The notes under the pieces: generated by a model
The model's input: only the letters and a program-made list of their open reading frames with translations
Told to the model about the DNA's origin: nothing
Databases searched by the model: none
Assembly: GCA_020635205.1 (NCBI GenBank)
Contig: JACKAE010000004.1
Location: 310,001-374,000 of the forward strand
Origin: Ignavibacteria bacterium
Lineage (GTDB): Bacteria > Bacteroidota > Ignavibacteria > OLB7
DNA length: 64,000 nucleotides
Reading direction: 5' to 3'
Shown here: piece by piece, positions 53,808 to 62,311 of the stretch
How positions within the stretch are numbered: position 1 is the first letter of the stretch
How the letters are laid out: every line of letters starts with the position of its first letter
Made by a program: the position numbers and the translations under genes

Positions 53808-53987
53808 GCGGTGATGGTGCAGGCGGATGGCCGGGCACGAAGCCGTCAGTCCCAGCGAACCCTGAGAGCGGGACGTAAGGCGACAAGCGAGGACAGAGCC
53901 AAGCCTTGACCGCGACGGGCGGGACGTTCACCCCTTTAAAGAGAGGTGACGCGACGCTGTGCGGTGCGGGGTGGTTTGCCAAGAGCA
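53808..53987. repeat. Repeated non-coding element, copy B
   Basis: Similar to 44855-45036 over about 180 bp; blocks GCCGTCAGTCCC, GCGACAAGCGAGGACAG, AGCCAAGCCTT and GCGGTGCGGGG are shared, and the stem GTCCC...GGGAC is kept. It lies about 90 bp from the dnaE2 stop, whereas copy A lies before the relaxase, so neither is simply part of a gene. Confidence 0.75.
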
Positions 53988-54076
53988 ATCGACCCCGGCG
54001 GGTAGCAAAAGCGGCGGGAACGCGACGATACCCGACATTCCGAAAAGGCAACAGGGAACACATCAAGCGTTCCCTG

Positions 54077-57000
54077 TTAGCGTTTCTCTTTTACCTTATC
54101 TGTTCCGCTATGCAGCACGCGCCTGTCCCGGCCACCGTCTGCCCCGGCATAGCCGGTATATCCCCCGATGACGTTATCCAGCGGCCAGATGTGATGCACG
54201 ACAACGCCCCGCCAGTCTCCCTGAAATTGCAGTTCACCCCGCACGATCACTGCCCCCTCCCGCCACGCTGCCCGGTACTGCTCAACGACAGCAGGCCATA
54301 GCACGCACTGGATAAAGGCGGTTTCATCCTCGATCATCATGAACATGGTTCCCTTTGCCGTCCCCGGCCTCTGGCGCATGATGACCAGTCCCCCGGTCGT
54401 GACCATAAAGGGCTTTTGTGTGCTGACAATATCTTCGGTGAGCCGGAACAGTGCGCGGATAGGTCGAACCTCCCAGTCATTGAGCTGGCGTCGTACCAGA
54501 GAGACCGGGTGGACACGCGCCGAAGAGTGCGTTGCCAAATCCCATGTGACCCGTTCCCGCTGGGTCAGCTCCGGCAGGTCTGGTATATCTTCTTGCGTGA
54601 TGGCTGGCAGGGTGAAGAGGGTTTCTTCGGCTTCCCTTCCCGACTGCCCGATCCTGTTGGCGACAATGCCGATGTCCCAAAGCGCGTGCCGGGCATCTCC
54701 GGCCAAAGCATCGAGTGCGCCGGACTGCGCGAGTGCATTGAAGGTGTCTCTGGCCAGCGGAACTCTGCGGTAGAAGTCCTCGATTCCGGCGAAGGTTCCG
54801 TTGAGCCGTTCCATGACAATGCGCCGCGCATCAGTTTCCGAAACCCCTTTGATGGCGGTGAGAGGTTTGCGGATAGAAAGCCCTCCCTCACCGTTCCTCT
54901 CAAGGGCATAGCGGGTCGCACTGATATTGACGTGGGGGAGCAATGTTCTGACCCCGAACCGCTGCGCTTCCTGTTCGAGTGTCATCTGCGGATAGAAGCC
55001 CGGCCTGTGCTGCATAAAGGCGCAGAGGTAGGCGGCTGGGTGGTGGTATTTGAGGTAGGCCGAGACAAAGACAAGCTGGGCAAAGGCCGAGGCGTGAGAC
55101 CGGCAGAACCCGTAGCCGACGAAGAACTTGATCTTGTCGAACACATCCGCTGCAACAGGATCAGGAACACCCCGTTTGACGGCGCCTGCGACAAAGGCGT
55201 CCCGCATGGAGGCCATTCCGTCGTGAGAGCGGAATTTGCTCATGAGCCGCCTGAACTCATCTGCCTCTTGCAAGGTCATCCCGGCAAAGTGGTGTGCGAT
55301 TTCCAGAATTTGCTCCTGAAAGAGGATGACCCCCAGCGTATCCTTCAGGATTGGTTCAAGGTCGGGGTGGGGATAGGTCACGGTCTCAAGCCCTCTACGT
55401 CTGCGGACGTAAGGATGCACCATTCCTGCCTGTACCGGCCCAGGTCTGAAGATTGCCACCTGCGTCACAAGATCATAGAACCGCTCCGGTTGGGACTTGG
55501 CGATCAGGTGCATCTGTCCCCCGCTTTCGATCTGGAAGAGGCCAAGCGTGCGCCCTGTCCGCAGGAAGCGGTAAATCTCTTCATCCTCAAGATCGAGGCT
55601 GGTTGTGTCGATGGCAATTCCCTCATGCAGGCGGATGAGTTCGACAGCCTCGCTGACACATGCCATCATCCGCAATCCGAGAACGTCCAGCTTGATGATG
55701 CCCAGACCTTCCACGCTCTCCTTGTCCATCTGCCCGATCCTGACGCCGTTGGCCGAGGCACGAATGGGGGTATAACGAACCAGTGGTTCACGTGAGAGCA
55801 TCATGCCACCGGAGTGCTGTCCAAGATAGCGGGGACAGTCTTTCAATCGTGAAGGGGTGGCAATGAGCAAGTCAACAAGGGGGCTGGTTCCAACAATCTC
55901 CTCAATCCGGTTTCGGTATTGTTCAACACTGGTCACATCTGCGCGGGCGACGGCCTTGCCAAGATCGTTGACCAGTTCCATCGGCCAGCCCAGTGCCTTT
56001 GCCGTATCCCGCAGGGCTGAGCGCAGCCGGTAGCGAACAAAGGTAGCGGTCATGGCCGTGTGTCGCAGACCAAACCGGTCTTCGATCCAGTCGATGATCT
56101 CTGCGCGCCGGTCGCTGTCAAAATCGACATCAATATCCGGGGTTCCCCGCCGACCGCCGTGCAGGAACCGCTCGAAGAGAAGACGGTGTTCGAGGGGGTT
56201 GACATGGGTGATAAAGAGGAGATAGCAGACGAGAGAATTCGCGGCACTCCCCCGACCTGCATAACGGATGTCCCGGCGTTGGGCTTCCATGACGACCTCA
56301 TGCACGACAAGGAAAAACTCTTCGAGTTCCAGATCGCAAATCACGGACAGTTCCTTTTCCAGTTGGGCTTTTGCCTTCTCTTTCCCATGCCCGGCGATCC
56401 GTGCCTCCATCCCCTTCTCGCACAACGTCCGCAAGTACGTGGCGGCCTCCATCTCATCCGGTATCCACGCCTTCGGCGGAAGGATAAACCCCGGCATCAG
56501 GTCAAGTTTGCACTGGTCAGCAATCTTTACCGTCTGACGTATCGCATCGGGGTCAGGAATGATGGCAGGATAGAGTTCCGCGCTTGATTTCAGGTAGCCC
56601 TCCCGGTTGCGCGGACGCTCTGGATGGGAAGCGTGCACGGGGTTGTTTAGCCGGATACAGGTCAGGAGATCATAGAGATCATATTCATCGGGGGAAGCAA
56701 AGCAGACGCTGTTGGTTGCGACCGTCTCGATCTCCATGTCGTGCGCCAGCCGGGATATGGCCGCAAGCACTTTTTGCTCTCCCTCTTCCTGATGGCTGGC
56801 AAGTTCTATGTAGAGATGATCGGCATAGACCTCCTGCAACCGCCAGAGTATCTCTTCAGCTTCGCCGGTTTTTCCTGCTGCAATCAATCTGCGGATACCG
56901 CTCTCCCGCCCGCCGGCAAGACAGATAACATCTTCGCCATATCGTTTCAAGGTACGTCCTACTCTCTCGCGCAGCCTTCCTTGACGCAATGCTTCTTCAT

Positions 57001-57289
57001 CCTGCCGTTCAAGCCATGTGATGATCTCGCACACATTGGTGTATCCTCCCCTGTTCCGCGCCAGCAGGACGAAGAGGTCTTCCCCGGTATCAATCTCTGC
57101 CCCGATGATAGGGCGCAGACCGAACCTGCGGCAAGCCACCTGAAACTCCACCACACCGGACATGCTCATGTAGTCCGTCAGTGCCAGTGAAGTCATGCCG
57201 AGGGAAGAAGCACGGCGTACAAGTGCCTCCGGTGAGGAACCACCCCGTAAGAAGCTGAACCAGCTTCGTGTATGCAGATGGATAAACAT
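54077..57289 (-). CDS. dnaE2: Error-prone DNA polymerase DnaE2 (ImuC)
   Basis: A 1070-aa C-family polymerase of the DnaE2/ImuC branch, which copies damaged DNA during SOS mutagenesis. The catalytic acids are in TPDIDVDFDSDRR (residues 383-395). The PHP domain at the N-terminus keeps HLHTRSWFSFLRGG (His4, His6), but the following ALTDYMSMSGV has Tyr at the usual metal-ligand His, so proofreading is unlikely. HhH and C-terminal OB-fold follow (FIQCVLWPAVVEQY... GDWRGVVVHHIWPL). The start is 3 bp after the small DUF6504-like gene. Confidence 0.92.
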   Translation of the reverse strand: MFIHLHTRSWFSFLRGGSSPEALVRRASSLGMTSLALTDYMSMSGVVEFQVACRRFGLRPIIGAEIDTGEDLFVLLARNRGGYTNVCEIITWLERQDEEALRQGRLRERVGRTLKRYGEDVICLAGGRESGIRRLIAAGKTGEAEEILWRLQEVYADHLYIELASHQEEGEQKVLAAISRLAHDMEIETVATNSVCFASPDEYDLYDLLTCIRLNNPVHASHPERPRNREGYLKSSAELYPAIIPDPDAIRQTVKIADQCKLDLMPGFILPPKAWIPDEMEAATYLRTLCEKGMEARIAGHGKEKAKAQLEKELSVICDLELEEFFLVVHEVVMEAQRRDIRYAGRGSAANSLVCYLLFITHVNPLEHRLLFERFLHGGRRGTPDIDVDFDSDRRAEIIDWIEDRFGLRHTAMTATFVRYRLRSALRDTAKALGWPMELVNDLGKAVARADVTSVEQYRNRIEEIVGTSPLVDLLIATPSRLKDCPRYLGQHSGGMMLSREPLVRYTPIRASANGVRIGQMDKESVEGLGIIKLDVLGLRMMACVSEAVELIRLHEGIAIDTTSLDLEDEEIYRFLRTGRTLGLFQIESGGQMHLIAKSQPERFYDLVTQVAIFRPGPVQAGMVHPYVRRRRGLETVTYPHPDLEPILKDTLGVILFQEQILEIAHHFAGMTLQEADEFRRLMSKFRSHDGMASMRDAFVAGAVKRGVPDPVAADVFDKIKFFVGYGFCRSHASAFAQLVFVSAYLKYHHPAAYLCAFMQHRPGFYPQMTLEQEAQRFGVRTLLPHVNISATRYALERNGEGGLSIRKPLTAIKGVSETDARRIVMERLNGTFAGIEDFYRRVPLARDTFNALAQSGALDALAGDARHALWDIGIVANRIGQSGREAEETLFTLPAITQEDIPDLPELTQRERVTWDLATHSSARVHPVSLVRRQLNDWEVRPIRALFRLTEDIVSTQKPFMVTTGGLVIMRQRPGTAKGTMFMMIEDETAFIQCVLWPAVVEQYRAAWREGAVIVRGELQFQGDWRGVVVHHIWPLDNVIGGYTGYAGADGGRDRRVLHSGTDKVKEKR

Positions 57290-57292
57290 AGG

Positions 57293-57532
57293 TCAATAGA
57301 GCCGGTAGAGTTTCCAGTCGTCGGCTTGACGGTAGACTTCCATCATGAACTGGTCGGTCTGGAGCAACATATAGTGGCGTTCCACCTCTTGCGTCCACCA
57401 CTTTGAACAGACCTTCCATTCCTCTTGCAGGTGCAGGACGGAATAGACTTGATCGCGCCATGCAATCAGTCTGGGGGTATTGCCACCTTCCGGGGGGAAG
57501 TCCACACGAATAGCTTCGTTCACGATCTTCAT
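57293..57532 (-). CDS. DUF6504-like small protein in the mutasome operon
   Basis: A 79-aa protein: NTPRLIAWRDQVYSVLHLQEEWKVCSKWWTQEVERHYMLLQT..., a W-R-x-x-Y-x-V-x-x-W-x-WW-ER-YY...W-x-L-Y-R-x-Y pattern like that of DUF6504, which is found with ImuB-DnaE2 cassettes. The stop codon ends 3 bp before the dnaE2 start, so it is coupled to it. Function unknown; a role in mutasome assembly or DNA binding is inference. Confidence 0.65.
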   Translation of the reverse strand: MKIVNEAIRVDFPPEGGNTPRLIAWRDQVYSVLHLQEEWKVCSKWWTQEVERHYMLLQTDQFMMEVYRQADDWKLYRLY

Positions 57533-57602
57533 AGTGATCTACCTTGAGATAACATGAATACGATGGCGTACTTTCGATTGATCGTCACTTCTGCGGGAGA
57601 CA

Positions 57603-58730
57603 TCACACCTGAACTGGACTTAGCGTCCATCGGTCTTCCGGCAGTGCCGCCAAGACATCCAATTCAATAAAGTCAAGGAGGCCGCGAGGAAACCGGCGGA
57701 GAATGTCACGTTCGGCACGACGCAAGTTTTCCTTGTGGCTAAAGAGGTCGCCCTGTACGTAGTCTGCTGTCACTATCCCGCCCAAGTGAACGGTCATGCG
57801 CCCAAACGGGGGAACGTGCGCTTGAAGAACAAGACTCCGCAGCCGTCCGGCCAAAAGCCGTGCGTTCCCGGTGGCGGTTTTGAGGGCAAGCGACTTGCGC
57901 CAGTCCTTTCCGTCCGAGGTCTCCGACAGAACAACGCTGACAAGGCTGGTGCGCCGGGGTGCAAGGTCATCCGCTCCATCCTGACAGAGCTTGTCGAGTA
58001 CGTCCAACCACTCTACCGGCTCCCGTACCCTCTCTTCCCACTGGAAGGTGGCTTCAACCCCAGGGGGCGGTGTCCATAGGGGGAGGCGGCAGCGTGGTTC
58101 ACCATGCAGAAATTCATATAAGCGCACACCCTCCATGCCGAACTGTGCGGCGAGATGCCTGCGTGACAATCGCCCAAGCTGTTCAAGACGGCGGTAGCCG
58201 AACAGGTCAAGCCGCTCGATCATGTCTTGGCCTATGCCGAACGCCTCCAACAGGACGACCGGCGCATCTGCCATGAAAGCAGCTTCCCGGTCAAACTCCA
58301 CCACTTCGACAATACCCTCATATGCCATTCTTGCGGCAAGGCAGGCAAGCCGGTCGTTCCCGGCCAGTCCTGCGCGGACATGCAAGCGTTCAGCGATTTG
58401 CTGTGCCCGTTCCAATGAGGGTGGCTCAATACAAAAGAAGTTCGGGAAATGCAGGGAGAGCGAAGGACTGACCTGATTGAGGTGATGGCAGAACAGGTCA
58501 TGGGCGGTTCGTGTAAAAGCGGGATCGTCCTCAAAGACCAATGTCCGGGGAAACAGACGTGCGACGCGCTCAACCGCAGTTCCATCACAGACACCGGCGT
58601 GTCGCAGGTCAGCGGTGGCCTCCATCACACGTCCCCGCTGTGCAATGACGACAGGGCGAACCTGACCTTCACGCATACGGCTCCATGCCTGAAAATCAGG
58701 GATATGCAGGGAGAGGATATTGTGCTTCAT
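57603..58730 (-). CDS. imuB: ImuB-type Y-family polymerase-like protein
   Basis: A 375-aa protein of the ImuB branch: N-terminal LSLHIPDFQAW, HhH and little-finger-like segments (FGIGQDMIERLDLFGYRRLEQLGRLSR... ERVREPVEWLD). The SxDE catalytic pair of active Y-polymerases is missing (region around LSLHFPNFFCIEP), so it is non-catalytic, as expected for ImuB, which recruits DnaE2 through the beta clamp. At 375 aa it is shorter than many ImuB proteins (about 500 aa). It lies 70 bp upstream of the DUF6504-like gene; an ImuA homologue is not present. Confidence 0.85.
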   Translation of the reverse strand: MKHNILSLHIPDFQAWSRMREGQVRPVVIAQRGRVMEATADLRHAGVCDGTAVERVARLFPRTLVFEDDPAFTRTAHDLFCHHLNQVSPSLSLHFPNFFCIEPPSLERAQQIAERLHVRAGLAGNDRLACLAARMAYEGIVEVVEFDREAAFMADAPVVLLEAFGIGQDMIERLDLFGYRRLEQLGRLSRRHLAAQFGMEGVRLYEFLHGEPRCRLPLWTPPPGVEATFQWEERVREPVEWLDVLDKLCQDGADDLAPRRTSLVSVVLSETSDGKDWRKSLALKTATGNARLLAGRLRSLVLQAHVPPFGRMTVHLGGIVTADYVQGDLFSHKENLRRAERDILRRFPRGLLDFIELDVLAALPEDRWTLSPVQV

Positions 58731-58744
58731 AGAATTAAGAAAAC

Positions 58745-58760
58745 GTGTTCACATGAACAC
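58745..58760. promoter_or_regulatory. Palindromic operator-like site upstream of imuB
   Basis: Dyad GTGTTCA-CA-TGAACAC, 7-bp arms, 15-30 bp upstream of the imuB start codon. A second half-like ACATGAAC lies 25 bp further up (58780). The position fits a repressor operator for the imuB operon, e.g. for one of the three LexA-fold proteins; no other gene in the window has the same motif by eye. Confidence 0.6.
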
Positions 58761-58968
58761 CTTTTCTACGAATATAGGCACATGAACCTTTTCAAGTCAA
58801 GTCACGACCGAAGAATCACTTTCGCTGCATATATGTTGTCTGGATCGTCTCAATATTTTTTTGTGACAGGCAACAGAGGGTCAATTCTCCTGCACAGAAG
58901 GCACCTCTGAAAGAGGATGGGGTACGTTTCAGATAGCACTGGGAAGACATCAAGGGAAAAGAATATGC

Positions 58969-59421
58969 TCACTTCGTAATCAGTCTGGGGGATACTAACG
59001 CAGCATCAATCAGGTTTTGAAGTTTTCCAATCGAGGGTACCGTCAATCGTGCCTGATGGTTTACCGGTTTGTAAGCCAACAGTTTCCGGTGTAGCTGACT
59101 ACAAATGCACCGCCCCAGCTCTCTTGCATCATACACGCCATTGTTTACAAGCAACTGCCACGTCAGCTTGTCCAGCTTTAGGGTAACAGCCATCTCTGTG
59201 GCTGTGACGGCTGACCACAACCACGTTTCTTCCATGTGAAGGTCTTGCGCCAGCTTTCTCCTGTCGCTCGGTCCCGTGGCGAGCGACAGGATATCACGAA
59301 AGCTGGTTATTCCCGCTGAGGCCAACTTGTCCGCATAGCCGTCTCGAAGCATAGGTAGATCGGATACACGCCACTCAAGCTGCTCAGCCGCATGGGAAGA
59401 ATGGTCATCCAATATGCTCAT
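58969..59421 (-). CDS. DUF4332-like helix-hairpin-helix protein
   Basis: A 150-aa protein with two HhH-type units matching the DUF4332 family: LRDGYADKLASAGITSFRDILSLATGPSDRRKLAQDLHMEE and LDKLTWQLLVNNGVYDARELGRCICSQLHRKL. Such domains bind DNA or proteins; an association with DNA repair is plausible given the neighbours. The start MSILDD is chosen; it overlaps the VOC gene stop by 17 nt. Confidence 0.7.
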   Translation of the reverse strand: MSILDDHSSHAAEQLEWRVSDLPMLRDGYADKLASAGITSFRDILSLATGPSDRRKLAQDLHMEETWLWSAVTATEMAVTLKLDKLTWQLLVNNGVYDARELGRCICSQLHRKLLAYKPVNHQARLTVPSIGKLQNLIDAALVSPRLITK

Positions 59422-60214
59422 CGGCCTCGGTCTCAACGGGGATCGTGGCATGTAAGGCAAAGGCAGTACCTCTTGGGCTAAAGCACTGTGCAACGTGATC
59501 ACCGCCCGGCACTTCCGTTGGCCCCGATAAAACTGCCCCGCCATTTTCCGAGACATTGTCAAGGGCAACTGAAAGATTGTCTACGGATACATAGTAGAGC
59601 CAGTTTGGCCCTCCCGGCATGTCGTCCGTGCGCGAGAAGATTCCGCCAATCGCTTCGGTCTCACCCTGCGGGGCAAAGAGCTTGTATGTATTGCCGTCAC
59701 CCATGTCCATGTCGTGAAGCGAAGTCCACCCGAACAGTTGTGAGTAAAACTCGAAGGCAAGGGCATGGTCTGATGTGGCAAGCTCATTCCAACTAAAGTC
59801 CCCGCACTCTGGCCGTGACAGGTCATATGCGCTTTCCGGTTGGAACATGCAAATCCATGCTCCCTGCGGGTCTTGCATCACGACAATCTGCCCCACGCCG
59901 GGAATTGTGAACTTGTCCGTATGAAGGGTGGCACCAAGAGATTTTGCAAGCTCCATAGCGTTATCAAGGTCGTCCACCCCGATATACCCTAAAAAGTGAT
60001 CTGGAATCGATTCGTCAAATCTTGGCGTCTCCATCTCCACGACTCCACAGACAGAATTTTCAGTTGTCCCGTCCTTGGAAAACATCAGATACGGCTCTCC
60101 TTCCCCTTCCCAATCGACTGTTTCCCAACCCATAACTTTCTTAAAGAATGTGCTCTCTGCCGCTGCATCCCACGTCAGGAGTTCGTGCCAAATAAATTTT
60201 CCATGCACAGACAT
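59405..60214 (-). CDS. Two-domain VOC (glyoxalase/dioxygenase-fold) protein
   Basis: A 269-aa protein with two VOC modules: the first FIWHELLTWDAAAESTFFKKVMGW... GQIVVMQDPQGAWICMFQ and the second FSWNELATSDHALAFEFYSQLFGW... CFSPRGTAFALH. This pattern is close to the VOC proteins annotated as 'glyoxalase superfamily, Gly/Phe-rich'. Substrate is unknown. Its presence next to repair genes is unusual and it could be a passenger. Confidence 0.85.
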   Translation of the reverse strand: MSVHGKFIWHELLTWDAAAESTFFKKVMGWETVDWEGEGEPYLMFSKDGTTENSVCGVVEMETPRFDESIPDHFLGYIGVDDLDNAMELAKSLGATLHTDKFTIPGVGQIVVMQDPQGAWICMFQPESAYDLSRPECGDFSWNELATSDHALAFEFYSQLFGWTSLHDMDMGDGNTYKLFAPQGETEAIGGIFSRTDDMPGGPNWLYYVSVDNLSVALDNVSENGGAVLSGPTEVPGGDHVAQCFSPRGTAFALHATIPVETEADEHIG

Positions 60215-60275
60215 TGCCGTCTCCAGTTTGAAAAGTGAAACATGATTTATAAGCCTTAACTATCGAAGACAAATC

Positions 60276-60312
60276 GCCCGGTGCACGCCGCGAGAGAGGA
60301 AATGCACCGGGC
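60276..60312 (-). terminator. Hairpin between LexA-like gene and VOC gene
   Basis: A perfect 10-bp stem GCCCGGTGCA with complement around a 17-nt loop, downstream of the LexA-like stop. On the minus strand it is followed by GATTTGTC, a weak T-run. Confidence 0.55.
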
Positions 60313-60370
60313 ATCAAACCAGATAATCGGGGGATTAGTAGTCCACGGTCACTGGTTTGGATAATAAAGT

Positions 60371-60985
60371 CTATCTAACAAGATGATGGACTCGCAATCG
60401 AGCCACCAGAACGGCAAGCACCTCTACGTGAGTTCCGTCGATATGCACTGTAGGAAACAAAGGATCGGAACTGGATAGAATAAATTTGCCGTTTGCGAAG
60501 GACACACGCCGTAATGTGGTCGTTGGATTATTATTTACCCTGACCAGACAGATCTCACCTTGACGGACATCGGCATAAACGGCAGGACGCAATACAACCT
60601 TGTCCCCGATACGCAGACCTTCGGTTTCCAAGGCGGTAGTATTGACGATGGATATGAAATCCTTTTCATCCAATGCCAGCACTTCGTTTATCGTTGATGT
60701 CTTCCGGTATCGTTTCGATGCTCTCGGTATGTTGGCATCGCCTCCTTCCAGAACGGCAACCCCGGTATTCGTCAGTCGTATCTGTATTGTCCGCTGAGTT
60801 TCCTGTACTACCGATATCAAATGATCCCTCGCCAACTTCTGAACATAGTCCCGCCCCGACTTACGGTTTCTTAACCCAAGACCATTCGCCAGCTCTGAAT
60901 AGCTGGGTGCCCTCCCAACCTTATCGAGATAGTGGGCAATGATCTTGAGCGCATGTAGTTGTTTTGGTCTCATTTGCGCCGTCAT
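60371..60985 (-). CDS. LexA-fold repressor-like protein, no protease dyad
   Basis: A 204-aa protein with an N-terminal winged HTH like LexA (QLHALKIIAHYLDKVGRAPSYSELANGLGL) and a C-terminal S24-like beta domain (GLRIGDKVVLRPAVYADVRQGEICLVRV). Aligned to canonical LexA, the catalytic Ser position is Ala118 and the Lys position Arg159, and no Ala-Gly cleavage site is seen in the linker. It should therefore be a non-cleavable DNA-binding protein. It lies 11 bp after the peroxiredoxin-like gene on the same strand. Confidence 0.75.
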   Translation of the reverse strand: MTAQMRPKQLHALKIIAHYLDKVGRAPSYSELANGLGLRNRKSGRDYVQKLARDHLISVVQETQRTIQIRLTNTGVAVLEGGDANIPRASKRYRKTSTINEVLALDEKDFISIVNTTALETEGLRIGDKVVLRPAVYADVRQGEICLVRVNNNPTTTLRRVSFANGKFILSSSDPLFPTVHIDGTHVEVLAVLVARLRVHHLVR

Positions 60986-60996
60986 CGGAAGTATGA

Positions 60997-61680
60997 CTAT
61001 GGGCTTGTCTGATTCATATTCTTCATTCGAACTAATTGTTCAAACGCACTCTCAACTAAGCTGTAAATATTGCCAAACGAAGATGCACACCTCGAATGTG
61101 TTTCCCTGTCAATCGCCAACAACTTCAATTCCTCATCGATGCACACCGCAACGGCGAAACCTTCCACAACTGTTTCGGATACCGAAGGAGTTTCACTTGA
61201 ACGATGCAGCGATAATGTGAGGTTGCCTAACCAAGTTCCAATACTCAAATCGGAATCAACAAAAAATGGAATATCATAGAGTTCAAGGCCTTGAGGCAAG
61301 AATGTCGAAACTCCTGGTGCCTGAACGACCACAGGAATCGCGATCACGGACAGGCTTTGCATAGCTACCAACACAGATTGAAGTTCAGATGCTCTGATCG
61401 AATCATTGATAGGATTGATATAGTAGAACAGAACAATTTCTCCTTCGGCAAAGAACTTACACAGCATACTTTGCCTCCCGCTTGGACGATGGTTTTGCAG
61501 CCTCTGGTTCACTTGATGGTGGAGAAGCTGCCGCCGTTGTGCAATCAAATTATCGATACGCATATCAAGTTCTTGGATTGACGCCAATGCCATTCGCTCC
61601 AGAGAATCCTCCAGTTCACCGTCATGCTTTTGCCAATTTTCGGAATGAACTCCTCTCATTTCGCATCCATAAAAACTCAT
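60997..61680 (-). CDS. Thioredoxin-fold, peroxiredoxin-like protein without catalytic Cys
   Basis: A 227-aa protein. The N-terminal helical half resembles the leader of AhpC/TSA-like proteins (SIQELDMRIDNLIAQRRQLLHHQVNQ) and the second half follows a thioredoxin-like order: EIVLFYYINPINDSIRASELQSVLVAM, then SVIAIPVVVQAP, then DIPFFVDSDLSIGTWLG. Where Cys would be expected (WCPYC-like), it has INPIND. If the assignment is right, it cannot act as a peroxidase. Assignment is by eye only. Confidence 0.45.
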   Translation of the reverse strand: MSFYGCEMRGVHSENWQKHDGELEDSLERMALASIQELDMRIDNLIAQRRQLLHHQVNQRLQNHRPSGRQSMLCKFFAEGEIVLFYYINPINDSIRASELQSVLVAMQSLSVIAIPVVVQAPGVSTFLPQGLELYDIPFFVDSDLSIGTWLGNLTLSLHRSSETPSVSETVVEGFAVAVCIDEELKLLAIDRETHSRCASSFGNIYSLVESAFEQLVRMKNMNQTSP

Positions 61681-62311
61681 CGCAGAGATACTATCGAACT
61701 AAGGATCAGCAGGATAGCGAAGGTGCCTACTAAGCGGATGTTCACTCGTGACATCAAGCTTTGTCTTCTTCGCTATCACTGCCTGATCGTATTCACACGC
61801 GAGTAATAATAAACCAGAGAAAGAGCATATCCAATGTTTCACAAAAGTCTCAAATAGGTGCAGATGGTTATGGTTGATGGTACCAGTTGTTGCTGAAACT
61901 TTATTCAGGATTTCTTGTGTTTTCAGTAAATAACATTACAGGAAATTCACATTAATGATCTGTAAGCCTACGGGGACAAGGTGGTCAGGGAGAGGTGGGG
62001 AATCGTGGGGAGTCAGCCCCAATCAAAAACATTGTAAAATCCAACCCGTTAATATTGCATGACTTATACATATTATCCACATCAATAATTGAATGATATG
62101 GGTGCAGTTGTTGGTGTTTCAGGGTATGTAAATGTAATCTGATGAACATCGATTGTCTACTTACATAAAGTGAATACAATCAACACCAATGTTGTGTCAA
62201 CGCAAAGTCGTGTGATGAATTCCTGTTCAATGAATAACTGGAAATGATAATCAGAAATGACTGGACAAATGAATGATGCACAACGCAAAAGAGTTGATTG
62301 CGCTCACGCAA
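61681..62311. other. AT-rich non-coding region with a DnaA-box match
   Basis: 631 bp without a supported gene. It contains one perfect consensus DnaA box, TTATCCACA, at 62073-62081, within an AT-rich stretch, and short repeated GTTGTTG words. A single box is weak evidence for an origin of replication. Promoters of the gene at 60997 should lie at its left end. Confidence 0.5.

Larger units (their letters stand above)
53199..54076. other. Non-coding region before the mutasome operon end
   Basis: 878 bp without a convincing gene. It holds a hairpin terminator at 53436, copy B of the repeated element at 53808, and one possible 28-codon frame near 53660 (MTTTEFCEALLPYRDF) that is too short to judge. 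It is G/C-rich to about 53.6 kb. The end of dnaE2 lies at 54077. Confidence 0.5.

Noticed and set aside
54416..55795. 459-aa open frame antisense to dnaE2
   Set aside because: Shadow of a GC-rich coding strand; dnaE2 motifs are clear on the other strand.
61031..61044. GAAC-N5-GTTC dyad upstream of the 60371 gene as an SOS box
   Set aside because: Spacer is 5 rather than 4 nt, it lies in the coding end of the 60997 gene, and it does not match the imuB dyad.
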